From: Myxococcota bacterium
Lineage (GTDB): Bacteria > Myxococcota_A > UBA9160 > UBA4427
Length of the DNA: 38,403 nucleotides
Direction of reading: 5' to 3'
NCBI GenBank assembly: GCA_029941885.1
Contig: JAPYTP010000009.1
Location: forward strand, 28,369 to 66,771
Of the stretch, positions 23,892-32,116 are shown piece by piece. The position numbers were made by a program, and so were the translations under genes. How positions within the stretch are numbered: position 1 is the first letter of the stretch; every line of letters starts with the position of its first letter. The notes below the pieces were generated by a model. That model saw only the letters and a program-made list of their open reading frames with translations, was not told the origin of the DNA and did no database searches.

Positions 23892-24674
23892 CTATTTCCT
23901 GTCGCCGAGGATCTTGCCTTCGAGTTCCGATGCACCGACCTTGACGTCGAGCCATTCGGCACTCAGTTGGGCCCAGCGCAGGGCCTGGTCACGACTCATG
24001 TCGTCGATCCGGTCGAGATGTGCGAGTACGAGCTTCACGCCGTCGCGATTCATGCCGGCGATCCGGGTCGCCATGTCGAGCGCGCCGGCTTCGAGGTCCT
24101 CGCTCTCGTAGACCGCGCTGGCAAAGCCGATTCGGAAGGCTTCGTCGCCGTCGATGACGCGCCCCGTGAGCAACATCTGTTTCGCGTTCGTGACGCCGCA
24201 TTCCCGTGCCCAGCGCGTGCTGGCGCCCCAGGCGCCGAGTCCGGTGCCGAGCTTCGCGAGATGCCAATCGCTGATCTGCGCGCTTCGGCCGACGATCCGG
24301 AAATCGCAGGCGAGGGCGATCTCGCCACCGCCGGTCGTACAGACGCCATCGATGACGGCGATCGAAGGCTTCAGGAGATCGTCGATCCGATTGGTGAGGG
24401 CGTAGCCCTGTCCTTCGGTCACGCCCTGTCCGTCGGCGAAGGCCTGCACGTCGACCCCGGCGCAGAAACAAGGGCGGCCATCGGGCCTCGGAGCGCCGCG
24501 GATCAAGAAGACCCGTACGTCGGGATCCTTGTTGATGTCCTCGACCGCGGTTGCGAGTTCATCGAGGAGCGGACCCGAGAGCGCATTCAGGCGTTTGGGT
24601 CGATCGAGGGTGATCAGGGCGACTCCGTCGTCGCGTTTTTCGAGGCGGATCGTGTCAAAGGGGGTCACGCTCAT
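23892..24674 (-). CDS. enoyl-CoA hydratase/isomerase (crotonase) family protein
   Basis: 260 residues, normal for a monofunctional crotonase, with GAGAGGA upstream of ATG 24674. The fold is shown by LITLDRPKRLNALSGPLL, the first oxyanion-hole segment CFCAGVDVQAF near residue 70, and the second at TTGGGEIALACDFRI near residue 113. The first catalytic-type glutamate position is filled (GGGE). The second, normally a Glu two turns further on, reads DWHLAKLGTGLG with no acid there. Canonical hydration is therefore doubtful, and isomerase, dehalogenase or hydrolase chemistry is possible. It is convergent with the UGSC gene and 36 bases downstream of the phosphatase-like gene on the same strand. Confidence 0.92.
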   Translation of the reverse strand: MSVTPFDTIRLEKRDDGVALITLDRPKRLNALSGPLLDELATAVEDINKDPDVRVFLIRGAPRPDGRPCFCAGVDVQAFADGQGVTEGQGYALTNRIDDLLKPSIAVIDGVCTTGGGEIALACDFRIVGRSAQISDWHLAKLGTGLGAWGASTRWARECGVTNAKQMLLTGRVIDGDEAFRIGFASAVYESEDLEAGALDMATRIAGMNRDGVKLVLAHLDRIDDMSRDQALRWAQLSAEWLDVKVGASELEGKILGDRK

Positions 24675-24710
24675 GGGGGTTCCTCTCGGGTCTCCTGCTG
24701 GCGCTACTCG

Positions 24711-25499
24711 TTATTCGAGCAGGTTCTTTCGGAGCGATTCGCGCTCCTCGTCGCTGACACCGAGACCCTGGGAGAGGTAGGTGTCGAAGTCGCCCCAGTC
24801 TTCCGCGACGGCATCGAAGGAGGACTGGATGTATTCCTCTCGCACCCCGACCAGGGGCGCCAGGGCCTCGTGCCAGAACTCGTTCCCAGCCTGACGCTGT
24901 CGCTCGATGATCTCGTCCCCGGCTCGGTTGCTGAGCAGATATTGCTCGATCACCTGATCCTCGGGAACGCCGAGCGAGAGCAGCACGATGGATCCGGCCC
25001 AACCGGCGCGGTCCTTGCCCGCTGAGCAATGGAAGAGCGCCGGCACGTGGTCCGCTCGCGCCAGGGCCTTCAGGAAGAGCGTGTAGGGTTCGCGGCGCTC
25101 TCGGACGAGGCCCGCGGCGGATTCGACCATCATCCGCTCCGCCTTGCCGTCGCCGAAGATGCCGTGCAGGTCGTCGACCGTCGTGCCCACCATCAACTTG
25201 CGGATATCCGCTCCCTTGGCCGGGTCCGGCATCGGGAGCAGGACGTTCTCGGCGGTGCTCGTGAGGCGGTCACTCCCCTCCTGCTCGATGTCGGTCTCCG
25301 TTCGGAAGTCGAACACCCGGCGCAGTCCGAAGGCTTCGAGCTTCTTTACATCCGCGTCCGAAGCGTCGGCGAGATGTCCGCTCCGCAGTAGCCGGCCGGC
25401 GGCGAGGCGGCGTCCCGCGTGGGTCGTGTGTCCGCCCATATCGCGAAAATTGGCGATGCGATCGAATCTGAGTTGGGGGAGGGCACGGAAATCGATCAC
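24711..25499 (-). CDS. protein-tyrosine/serine phosphatase-like protein
   Basis: 262 residues from GTG 25499, with AAGGAG 7 bases upstream; the frame is open to 25793 but that extension is Arg/Ser-rich noise. The protein begins FRALPQLRFDRIANFRDMGG, the typical start of the bacterial Y-phosphatase family (compare MptpB/LipA-type enzymes). The catalytic P-loop HCSAGKDRAGW lies near residue 157 and gives the Cys-x5-Arg signature. VFDFRTETDIEQEG near residue 58 is the usual second conserved block. No signal peptide is apparent. The crotonase follows 36 bases downstream. The substrate may be a phosphoprotein or a phosphoinositide-like lipid; sequence does not decide. Confidence 0.9.
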   Translation of the reverse strand: MIDFRALPQLRFDRIANFRDMGGHTTHAGRRLAAGRLLRSGHLADASDADVKKLEAFGLRRVFDFRTETDIEQEGSDRLTSTAENVLLPMPDPAKGADIRKLMVGTTVDDLHGIFGDGKAERMMVESAAGLVRERREPYTLFLKALARADHVPALFHCSAGKDRAGWAGSIVLLSLGVPEDQVIEQYLLSNRAGDEIIERQRQAGNEFWHEALAPLVGVREEYIQSSFDAVAEDWGDFDTYLSQGLGVSDEERESLRKNLLE

Positions 25500-25752
25500 G
25501 GAGAGGCTCCTTGGGTCGGGGCGCCGTCCGAAAACGGGCGGGGCCGGCGCAGCTCGAATCATAACTCGGCGACGGCGGGTGTGGGCCGGGCGAATGCGTG
25601 CAGGAATCCGCGTGGTGGATCGGAACGAGCGACCCGTCTGCAAACGGCACGAAGATCGACCGGCGAGGCCTCGTCTTTCCAAGCGGGTGGCGGACTCGTA
25701 GACTCGCAGGCCCCGGAAAGACCCGGACACCCCGAAAGAGGAGATGCACGAG

Positions 25753-26214
25753 ATGGGACGCTTTAGCCGTGAAGAACTCGAAGAAGCCTTCAAGTCGTAT
25801 CAAGAGACGGCCCTCAAGGCCGGAACCTCGGGCGACTGGCGAGCCTGGGCAGACCAGTTCACCGAGGACGCGACCTATGTCGAACATCATTTTGGCGAGT
25901 TCGGCGGGCGGGAAGCGATCTACAACTGGATCCAGACGGCGATGTCCGAGCCGATCAATCGGGAGATGGTTCATTTCCCGATCGACTGGTACACGATCGA
26001 CGAGGACCGGGGCTGGGTCATCGCGAAGGTCTGGAATCGCATGTCGGACCCGGGTGACGGCAGCATCCACCAGGAGTACAACATCACGATCCTACGTTAT
26101 GCGGGGAACATGAAGTGGTCCTACGAAGAAGACGTCTACAACCCGGCCCATTTCGGGAAGATGATCAAGGGTTGGATGGCGCGGAAGCAGGAATGTGAGG
26201 ACAAGCAGGCCTGA
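25753..26214 (+). CDS. nuclear transport factor 2 (SnoaL-like) family protein
   Basis: 153 residues from ATG 25753. GAGGAG ends 9 bases upstream, while the in-frame ATG at 25744 abuts that purine run and is less likely. It has a cone-shaped alpha+beta fold pattern: an N-terminal helix (SREELEEAFKSYQETALKAG), then WRAWADQFTEDATYVEHHFGEFGGREAI (shown loosely) and a set of strands rich in Trp and Tyr (WVIAKVWNRMSDPGD). Relatives include ketosteroid isomerases, SnoaL cyclases and many uncharacterised proteins next to acyl-CoA genes. The catalytic pair is not recognisable, so the activity is open. It is divergent from the phosphatase over a 253-base gap. Confidence 0.88.
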   Translation: MGRFSREELEEAFKSYQETALKAGTSGDWRAWADQFTEDATYVEHHFGEFGGREAIYNWIQTAMSEPINREMVHFPIDWYTIDEDRGWVIAKVWNRMSDPGDGSIHQEYNITILRYAGNMKWSYEEDVYNPAHFGKMIKGWMARKQECEDKQA

Positions 26215-26253
26215 GGACTCTCGACGCGAGTCGATGGAGGCTCGGATGTGCTG

Positions 26254-27435
26254 TCAGATGTATTGGAGGGGACTCTTCGGATATTTCCGCTTGAGCGTGC
26301 GGAAGCCCAGGCAGGCCGGATAGAGCAGGACGAGCACGACTCCGGTCACCACGTAGGTCTCGGTCAGTGAACGGAGCATCATCCCCCCCGTAATCGCGAT
26401 CGCCGCGCCTCCGAGCAAGATGAAGTGGAGCATGTAGAAGAAGAGCGCGGTTTGTCCGAACAAGAGGAGTGGATTCCAGGGACTCGCCGGACCCGAAAGG
26501 CGCCGTTCGAGGCGGAAGAAGAAGACGAGGAAAAGCGCCATCAATCCGAGTTCCATCAGCGAGTAGACGAGGGCCGGCGGATATTTGCTCATATGGAGCC
26601 ACTGCACGATCGTCGTATCGTCGCGAAGCAGGCCCATATTCCCGTAGCCGTTCCCGCTCCGAAGAAAGGCCCAGAAGAGCAACGCGCTGAGGCCCGACAG
26701 GAGCAGCAGCTTCTCGGCATTCTCGCGCCCCTTTTCATTCGCCGACTGGTCGAGCAGGTAGCGACCGAAGGCCCAGCCGATCAGCATCATCGCCAGCCAA
26801 TGGGTCATCGGATAGAAGACGACGACGGAATCCGAGAAACCCGCGACGAAGAGGAGAAGCGTGGGGAGCGAAAAGGCGGGGTTGTTCAGGGAGAAGGCCT
26901 CTGGGATGGGAAAGAGGTACATGAGCACGAATTCGCTGCCCCCCAGCCAGCCGAGTCCGAGGGCGAGCAGGACCGCCGTCGGCAAGCGACGGAGCACGAT
27001 CATCGCGATCATCGACGTTCCGATCGCGAAGAGGACCTGAAGCATCGCGACGCCCATGCCCGCCATCAGGCTCAGCGCCGCCTCGCACGCGAGCACGACC
27101 GCCGCGCGAATCAGGAGATGGCGGTCGAGTGCGAGTTCCGGCATGCCCTGCGCTCGCCTCTTTTCGAAGCTCATCGCGAGCGAGGTTCCCGACAGGAAGA
27201 GGAAGGTCGGGGCGCACAGATGGGTGATCCATCGCGTATAGAATTGCGCTTCGTCCAGGGCCGTGCCGGGCTCCCAGAGTGGCCCGGTGAAATCGAAGCT
27301 GGGCAGGTAGGCGGTGTCCGCATTCACGCGTCCCGCATTCCACGTCTGTGACGCATGATCGATTGCCATGAGGATCATCACGAAACCGCGCATCCAGTCG
27401 ATGGCGGCGATGCGAGTCGAGAGAGGCGTGGGCAT
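26254..27435 (-). CDS. DUF1624/heparan-alpha-glucosaminide N-acetyltransferase-like membrane protein
   Basis: 393 residues from ATG 27435, with about ten hydrophobic segments. It opens with RIAAIDWMRGFVMILMAIDH, the hallmark of the HGSNAT/DUF1624 acyltransferase family (Arg-Gly plus Asp-His in the first helix), and continues with FLFLSGTSLAMSFEKRRAQG. The C-terminal helix pairs (YPPALVYSLMELGLMALFLV, LFFYMLHFILLGGAAIAIT) are typical. It would sit in the inner membrane and pass an acyl or acetyl group to an extracytoplasmic acceptor; the acceptor is unknown. It is divergent from the MFS transporter with only 61 bases between the start codons. Confidence 0.88.
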   Translation of the reverse strand: MPTPLSTRIAAIDWMRGFVMILMAIDHASQTWNAGRVNADTAYLPSFDFTGPLWEPGTALDEAQFYTRWITHLCAPTFLFLSGTSLAMSFEKRRAQGMPELALDRHLLIRAAVVLACEAALSLMAGMGVAMLQVLFAIGTSMIAMIVLRRLPTAVLLALGLGWLGGSEFVLMYLFPIPEAFSLNNPAFSLPTLLLFVAGFSDSVVVFYPMTHWLAMMLIGWAFGRYLLDQSANEKGRENAEKLLLLSGLSALLFWAFLRSGNGYGNMGLLRDDTTIVQWLHMSKYPPALVYSLMELGLMALFLVFFFRLERRLSGPASPWNPLLLFGQTALFFYMLHFILLGGAAIAITGGMMLRSLTETYVVTGVVLVLLYPACLGFRTLKRKYPKSPLQYI

Positions 27436-27484
27436 GGGGCGCCGAGGATAGTCGCGGTAGGGGTCCGGCGCCGCCCGGGTCGTG

Positions 27485-27490
27485 TAGGCT
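27485..27490 (+). promoter_or_regulatory. candidate -10 element (TAGGCT) for a leaderless MFS transporter mRNA
   Basis: TAGGCT ends six bases before the GTG start at 27497, and the gap (CTTCCC) holds no ribosome-binding site. The arrangement matches those at tetR and at the thioredoxin/UGSC operon. Confidence 0.28.
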
Positions 27491-27496
27491 CTTCCC

Positions 27497-28864
27497 GTGC
27501 ACAACGCCCGGTTGCCCTTCACGCTGAAATTCATCTACGGACTCGGTGACCACTCGGTCAACGTCGCACTCGTTGCGCTCACCATGATCTTTCCCTTCTA
27601 CTTGACCGACGTGGTCGAGATGCGCATCGGGCTCGCCGGGATGGTTCCGCTCGTGGGTCGAAGTGTCGACGCGCTCTCTGACGTTTTCATGGGCCGCCTC
27701 TCCGATCGCACCCGATGGAAGGCGGGGAGAAGGCGTCCCTACCTGTTGATTGGAGCGATCCCCTTCGCGGTTTCCTTTGCCGCCATCTGGGCTGCGCCGA
27801 CGATCGAGAACCAGGCCCTCGAGTTCGCCTACTACGTCGCGCTCTATGCGTTGATCAGTATCAGCATGACCATCGTCGCCGTGCCCCATCAGGCCCTGAT
27901 GCCGGAGTTGACGGACAACTACGACGAGCGAACGTCACTCGCGACCTTTCGCTCGGTCTCCTCGCTTTTCGGGACGCTTCTGATCGCGCTGTGCTTCCGG
28001 CCTCTCGTTGTCCACTTCGGCGGGGATGATGCTGCCTGGGCGTTCGTCGGGGGAATCTTCGCGCTCTGGATCGTCTGGCCGTGGCTGCCGATCTGGTGGG
28101 TCACCTACGAAAAGCCGTCGCGGCAGCTCGGATCGACGCTCTCCTTTCGTGCCTATTTCAGCGTGTTCATCCGGAATCGCAGCTTTCGGCGCTTGCTCGC
28201 GTTCTTCGCTCTCGGCCGGATCGCGATCGATCTGCCCCTCGCGCTCTTCCTCCACTACTTCACCTACGTGATCGGGCATCCCGAGTATTTCGGTCCGATG
28301 ATGGTCGCCTTCTTGCTCACCGCGATCTTCGCCATGCCCTTCTGGCTGCGGTTCGCACGAGGGCGCGACAAGGCGACCGTCTATATTTACGCGTGCGCTG
28401 GCTGGGTGCTCACCTTCGTGGGGCTCTTCATGCTCCAGCCCGACTGGCCCCTCTGGCTCATCCTCACGGTCGGCGCTCTATCGGGAGCGGGCTATTCGGC
28501 CGCGGATATGATGCCCTGGTCGATGGTGGCGGATATCGCGGACGAAGACGAAGTGCTCTCGGGCGAACGCCGGGAAGGGCTCTATGTTGGCGTCTTCACC
28601 TTCGTGCGTAAGCTGACCGGCGCGATCGGTGTTGCGCTGGCCTTCGCGGTACTCGATCGGGTCGGATTTTCTCCGGGTCCCGGAAACTCCGACGCGGTTC
28701 TTTTTTCGATTCGGGGTTTGACTGCAATCGCTCCAGTCTGTTTCGTCTTGATCAGCGGGCTATTGGCGCGCGGGTACACGCTGGGTCACGCTCGTCACAC
28801 GGAGATCCTCGAAGAACTCGCGCGCCGGCGAGAGACCGAACGGGGAGTGGAGGCTCCGGTCTAG
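27497..28864 (+). CDS. MFS transporter, GPH (glycoside-pentoside-hexuronide:cation) type
   Basis: 455 residues with twelve predicted membrane helices, starting at GTG 27497. The opening FIYGLGDHSVNVALVALTMI and the loop GRLSDRTRWKAGRRRPYLL match the MelB/GPH branch, where GR-x-SD-x-T followed by G-RRPYLL is the usual signature. VAVPHQALMPELTDNYDERT is the matching second signature. Helices continue through DMMPWSMVADIADEDEVLSG, another conserved GPH block. Family members co-transport sugars with H+, Na+ or Li+, but many environmental members lie near lipid and acyl-CoA genes with unknown substrates. It is convergent with the SDR gene; a G-rich tract lies between the stops. Confidence 0.93.
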   Translation: MHNARLPFTLKFIYGLGDHSVNVALVALTMIFPFYLTDVVEMRIGLAGMVPLVGRSVDALSDVFMGRLSDRTRWKAGRRRPYLLIGAIPFAVSFAAIWAAPTIENQALEFAYYVALYALISISMTIVAVPHQALMPELTDNYDERTSLATFRSVSSLFGTLLIALCFRPLVVHFGGDDAAWAFVGGIFALWIVWPWLPIWWVTYEKPSRQLGSTLSFRAYFSVFIRNRSFRRLLAFFALGRIAIDLPLALFLHYFTYVIGHPEYFGPMMVAFLLTAIFAMPFWLRFARGRDKATVYIYACAGWVLTFVGLFMLQPDWPLWLILTVGALSGAGYSAADMMPWSMVADIADEDEVLSGERREGLYVGVFTFVRKLTGAIGVALAFAVLDRVGFSPGPGNSDAVLFSIRGLTAIAPVCFVLISGLLARGYTLGHARHTEILEELARRRETERGVEAPV

Positions 28865-28927
28865 AGTCGGTCCAGCCATTTTCGCGTCGCTTCCGTCCGG
28901 TCCTCGGGCGGATGTGAGTCGCGAACT

Positions 28928-28967
28928 CCCCGACCCCGACCCCGCCCCCGCCCCTGCCCCCGCCCCC
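28928..28967. repeat. C/G-rich tract with G-quadruplex potential on the minus strand
   Basis: Seven runs of 4-5 C separated by one or two bases fill 40 bases between two convergent stop codons. On the minus strand this is seven G-runs starting about 10 bases after the SDR stop codon, so it would lie in the 3' end of the SDR transcript. Motif counting gives a strong quadruplex pattern; any role is inferred. Confidence 0.6.
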
Positions 28968-28977
28968 GACGTCGATC

Positions 28978-29766
28978 CTATTGGATCGAGTCCGCGCTGC
29001 CCCCGTCAATTCGGAGGTTTGCGGCGTTGATGTAGCGGGCCTTGTCACTGGCGAGGAAGGCGATGAGGTGGCCGATGTCCTCGGGGTCTCCGACGATGCC
29101 CGCCGGGTTTGCCATGTCGCCGGCCGCGATCCTCTTCTCGAGACTCGGCCAGTCGGTGGGCTCGCCTTCTTTCTCGGCACGCCGACGGAACATCTCACGG
29201 ATCTCCTCAGTCGCGATGATGCCTGGGCTGACGCAGTTGACGGTAATTCCGGTATTCGCGAATTCCTTGGCGAGGGAGACGGTCATGTTGATGAGCGCCG
29301 TCTTCGAGGCGTAGTAGTGGGGCATCCGGGAGTTGGGGCGCACATAGCCGACCGTGCTCAGGAAGATCACCCGTCCCCAGCCCCGATCGCGCATGCCCGG
29401 GGTCAGCGCCTGGATCAGGCGCACTCCGGAGAGCACGTTCTTGTGATAGATATCGAGCCAATCCGAGGTCGGACTTTCCCAGGTCCCCCCCTCGGCGACG
29501 CCGTAGTTGTTGACCAGGATGTCGATTTCGCCAACGGATTCCGCGACGTCGCGGGCTCCGTCGTCGGTTCGTATATCGCCTGCGACCGCGTGGGCTTCGT
29601 GTCCCTCTTCGCGAATCGATTGGGCGATGTCCTCGGCCGCATCGAGTTCGAATCCGTGGACCCAGACCGCGGCACCCTCTCGGGCCATCACGCGCGCGAG
29701 TCCCGCTCCGGTCCCGCGATAGCTGCCGGTGATGAGCGCACGTTTGCCATTCAGTTCCAAATCCAT
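28978..29766 (-). CDS. short-chain dehydrogenase/reductase (SDR)
   Basis: 262 residues from ATG 29766, with GGAG 5 bases upstream (the in-frame ATG at 29784 has no better site). It has the Rossmann glycine motif ALITGSYRGTGAGLAR near residue 9, the DILVNNYGVAEGG block near residue 83, a catalytic Ser in FLSTVGYVRPNSR and the catalytic pair YYASKTALIN (Tyr-x3-Lys), then VNCVSPGIIATEEI. The end LRIDGGSADSIQ is typical of classical SDRs. The usual acidic residue after the second strand is hard to place (VWVHGFELDA), so NAD or NADP preference is not decided. Substrate unknown; context suggests a hydroxyacyl or alcohol intermediate. Confidence 0.94.
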   Translation of the reverse strand: MDLELNGKRALITGSYRGTGAGLARVMAREGAAVWVHGFELDAAEDIAQSIREEGHEAHAVAGDIRTDDGARDVAESVGEIDILVNNYGVAEGGTWESPTSDWLDIYHKNVLSGVRLIQALTPGMRDRGWGRVIFLSTVGYVRPNSRMPHYYASKTALINMTVSLAKEFANTGITVNCVSPGIIATEEIREMFRRRAEKEGEPTDWPSLEKRIAAGDMANPAGIVGDPEDIGHLIAFLASDKARYINAANLRIDGGSADSIQ

Positions 29767-30009
29767 GTCGTCTCCGTTTCCCATTTGCCCGAGGGCGGTC
29801 GTCCAAGGGTCCGAGATCCTGGCCGGTCACGGTGTGACCAAGCCGCATTCCCAGTTCGCGTGAGCTCGCTTCGATTCCGCCGATCTCGCCCTCGCGATAC
29901 TAGCGTCCGGGTTCGAGAGCTCGCTGGGATCTCGAAACGGCCTGAGCGAGAGGCGCCTGCTAAGCTCGGGCGTTCGAGTCGAATGGCCACGAAGCGGGAC
30001 GGTGATTCC

Positions 30010-30097
30010 GGAGAGGTAGCCAAGTGGTTGACGGCACCGGTCTTGAAAACCGGCAGGGTGAAAGCCCTCGTGGGTTCGAATCCCACCCTCTCCGCCA
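30010..30097 (+). tRNA. tRNA-Ser(TGA)
   Basis: An 88-base tRNA with CCA encoded. The acceptor stem GGAGAGG (30010-30016) pairs with CCTCTCC (30087-30093), and the discriminator is G. The anticodon stem CCGGT/ACCGG encloses CTTGAAA with anticodon TGA at 30044-30046. A long variable arm (CAGGGTGAAAGCCCTCG) identifies a class II, serine tRNA. The T arm is normal (GGGTTCGAATCCC). It lies in a 500-base gap between the SDR and the amidohydrolase; the flanks (29767-30009 and 30098-30278) show nothing else. Confidence 0.96.
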
Positions 30098-30278
30098 TTC
30101 CCGCTGCCCGCCCTCCTCAGCGATCGGTGTACCCGCATGTCGGTGTCGTCGGGGTCTCCTTCGGGCTTTCGGTCACGATGGTGACGGCGAGTCGAGGCGA
30201 CGCCTGCCTCGAGGACGAGAACCCGGGTCCGGTGGTGGTTCGAGTATCTGAGGCTGACTCGATGAGACCGGCGGCCAA

Positions 30279-31970
30279 TTATTCCGCGCCGGTGGCGCGG
30301 AGCATCTGTCCTGGCCGCTCCCCCGTCGGCTGATCCCGGTCGATCGTCTTGACCCCATTCACGTAGACTGCGCGGAAGCCCATTCCGGATTGAACGAGAC
30401 GGGGCGCATCGCCGGGCAGATCGTATTCCACCCCGACCGGACCGAGCTTTACCTTCGCGGGATCGATCACGCATAGATCCGCGGCCAGCCCGGGAAGGAG
30501 CGCGCCGCGATCGTTCAGGCCGTGGATCTCGGCGGGAACCCGGGTCATCCGGTTGATCGCCAGTTCGATGGAGACCGACCGTTCCCGCATGACGAGTTCC
30601 TCTAGCAGGAAGGTCGGGTAGCGGTAGTTCGTGACGCTCATGACATGAGCGCCGGAATCCCCGAGTCCGAGCAGTGTCCCGTCATCTTCGAGAAAACGCA
30701 CGACCCCCTCTTTGCTGCGATTGAAGATCGGAACCTCGATCAGTGTCGCCAGGTCGTCGCGAATGATCTGGTCGCATAACAGGTCGACGGGATGAACTCC
30801 CTCGCTCGCGGCGGCTTCCGAGAGCGTTCGACCGGATAGTTCCGGACGCGAGGGCACGAGGGAAAAAGTCCAGAGATCGAAGTCGGGTGTCAGTGGATTC
30901 TTGGGGTCCCCTCCGCCCTCCTTCATGACACTGCGCACATTCTCGTCGCGGAGTCGCACCTTCTTCTCATCGCTGGAGTCGTGATAGAAGCCCTCGAGGA
31001 CCTCCTGCCAGCCGGCGATCGCGCTGAAGACCGAGCGGTCGTCGAAGCGCAGCAGCAGGGTGATGGGAACGGCGGTGATCTGGGGAGCGACCCGGAGTCC
31101 CGAATCGTTCAGGCGCGTGTTGTGATCGAGCACCTCGCGCCAGACGGTTTCGCCGGGCTCGGCGTAGAAGGGCGTCCAGGTCATGCGTGCATCGCCGGCG
31201 CGGGTCCACTCAGCGTAGGTCTCGATCTCCTCGATCAACGCGTTCGCGTCGTGACTGAATTTGGTCTCTACATTGATCTGCCAGAGCCGACCCGCGCAGG
31301 CTTTCACGAGTGCGCGGAGCTCTGCGGCATCCGCGTTTCGGCTCGGGACCGGGTCGCCATAGCTGTCGACGTGATTGGGGCCCCGCGAAGTCGCGAATCC
31401 GATCGCGCCGGCATCGATCGCGTCGCGCAGGGCGTCGACCATCGCGATCTGCTCGTCGTTCGTCGCCACATCCGAGCGTGCTCGATCGCCCATCACCGAA
31501 TAGCGCAGCGCCGAATGGGGAACGAAGCCCGCCGCGTTCACGCCGAGGGGCTGCCGCGCGAGGAAGTCGCGGTATTCGCACCAGGTATTCCACTCGAAGG
31601 GAACGCCTCGTCGCGTCGTCTCGAAGGGGATCTCTTCGACCACCTCGAGCGCCCGCAGCAGATAGTCGTCGCCGCCGGGGGGACAGGGCGCCACGCCGAA
31701 TCCGCACAGCCCGAGAATCACGGTGGTCACGCCGTGGCGATTCGAGGGCGAGCCGCTGGGGTCCCAACAGAGCTGGGCATCGAGATGGGTGTGCGGATCG
31801 ATGAAGCCGGGGGTGACCCAGCAGCCGCTCGCGTCAATCTCGCTCGATCCCGTCTCGCGGACCTCTCCGACGGCGGAAATGCGGCCGCCGTCGATCGCGA
31901 CATCCGCCGAGACAGCCGATGCGCCCGTGCCGTCGACGACGGTTCCACCCCGGAGGACGAGTTCATGCAT
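30279..31970 (-). CDS. amidohydrolase, N-acyl-D-amino-acid deacylase-like
   Basis: 563 residues, the length of the D-aminoacylase branch of the amidohydrolase superfamily. LVLRGGTVVDGTGASAVSAD opens the composite barrel, and CWVTPGFIDPHTHLDAQL near residue 50 has the metal-binding His-x-His. TVILGLCGFGVAPCPPG and the late GDSGAHVMSVTNYR (an Asp-x-x-x-His type metal ligand region) fit the same group. No signal peptide, so it is cytoplasmic. Enzymes of this branch hydrolyse N-acyl-D-amino acids or dihydro-heterocycles, and environmental members are often of unknown specificity. It is monocistronic and divergent from the MOSC gene. Confidence 0.92.
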   Translation of the reverse strand: MHELVLRGGTVVDGTGASAVSADVAIDGGRISAVGEVRETGSSEIDASGCWVTPGFIDPHTHLDAQLCWDPSGSPSNRHGVTTVILGLCGFGVAPCPPGGDDYLLRALEVVEEIPFETTRRGVPFEWNTWCEYRDFLARQPLGVNAAGFVPHSALRYSVMGDRARSDVATNDEQIAMVDALRDAIDAGAIGFATSRGPNHVDSYGDPVPSRNADAAELRALVKACAGRLWQINVETKFSHDANALIEEIETYAEWTRAGDARMTWTPFYAEPGETVWREVLDHNTRLNDSGLRVAPQITAVPITLLLRFDDRSVFSAIAGWQEVLEGFYHDSSDEKKVRLRDENVRSVMKEGGGDPKNPLTPDFDLWTFSLVPSRPELSGRTLSEAAASEGVHPVDLLCDQIIRDDLATLIEVPIFNRSKEGVVRFLEDDGTLLGLGDSGAHVMSVTNYRYPTFLLEELVMRERSVSIELAINRMTRVPAEIHGLNDRGALLPGLAADLCVIDPAKVKLGPVGVEYDLPGDAPRLVQSGMGFRAVYVNGVKTIDRDQPTGERPGQMLRATGAE

Positions 31971-32116
31971 GAGGATCCATTAGCGCGTTGCGCGGGGTCG
32001 ACCAAATTGGCGCGGGAAGCTGCGTCGGCAAGGACGGGCATCTGCGCCGCGGGACTCGTGGTAGATTATTCCGATCGAGGCCCTCGCAATCGGCGAAGGA
32101 GTCCAGGGAGGTCGTC

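Noticed and set aside
24711-25793. Longer phosphatase reading frame starting at 25793
   Set aside because: The extra 98 residues are Ser/Arg-rich and unlike the family; GTG 25499 has AAGGAG at ideal spacing and starts at the conserved region.
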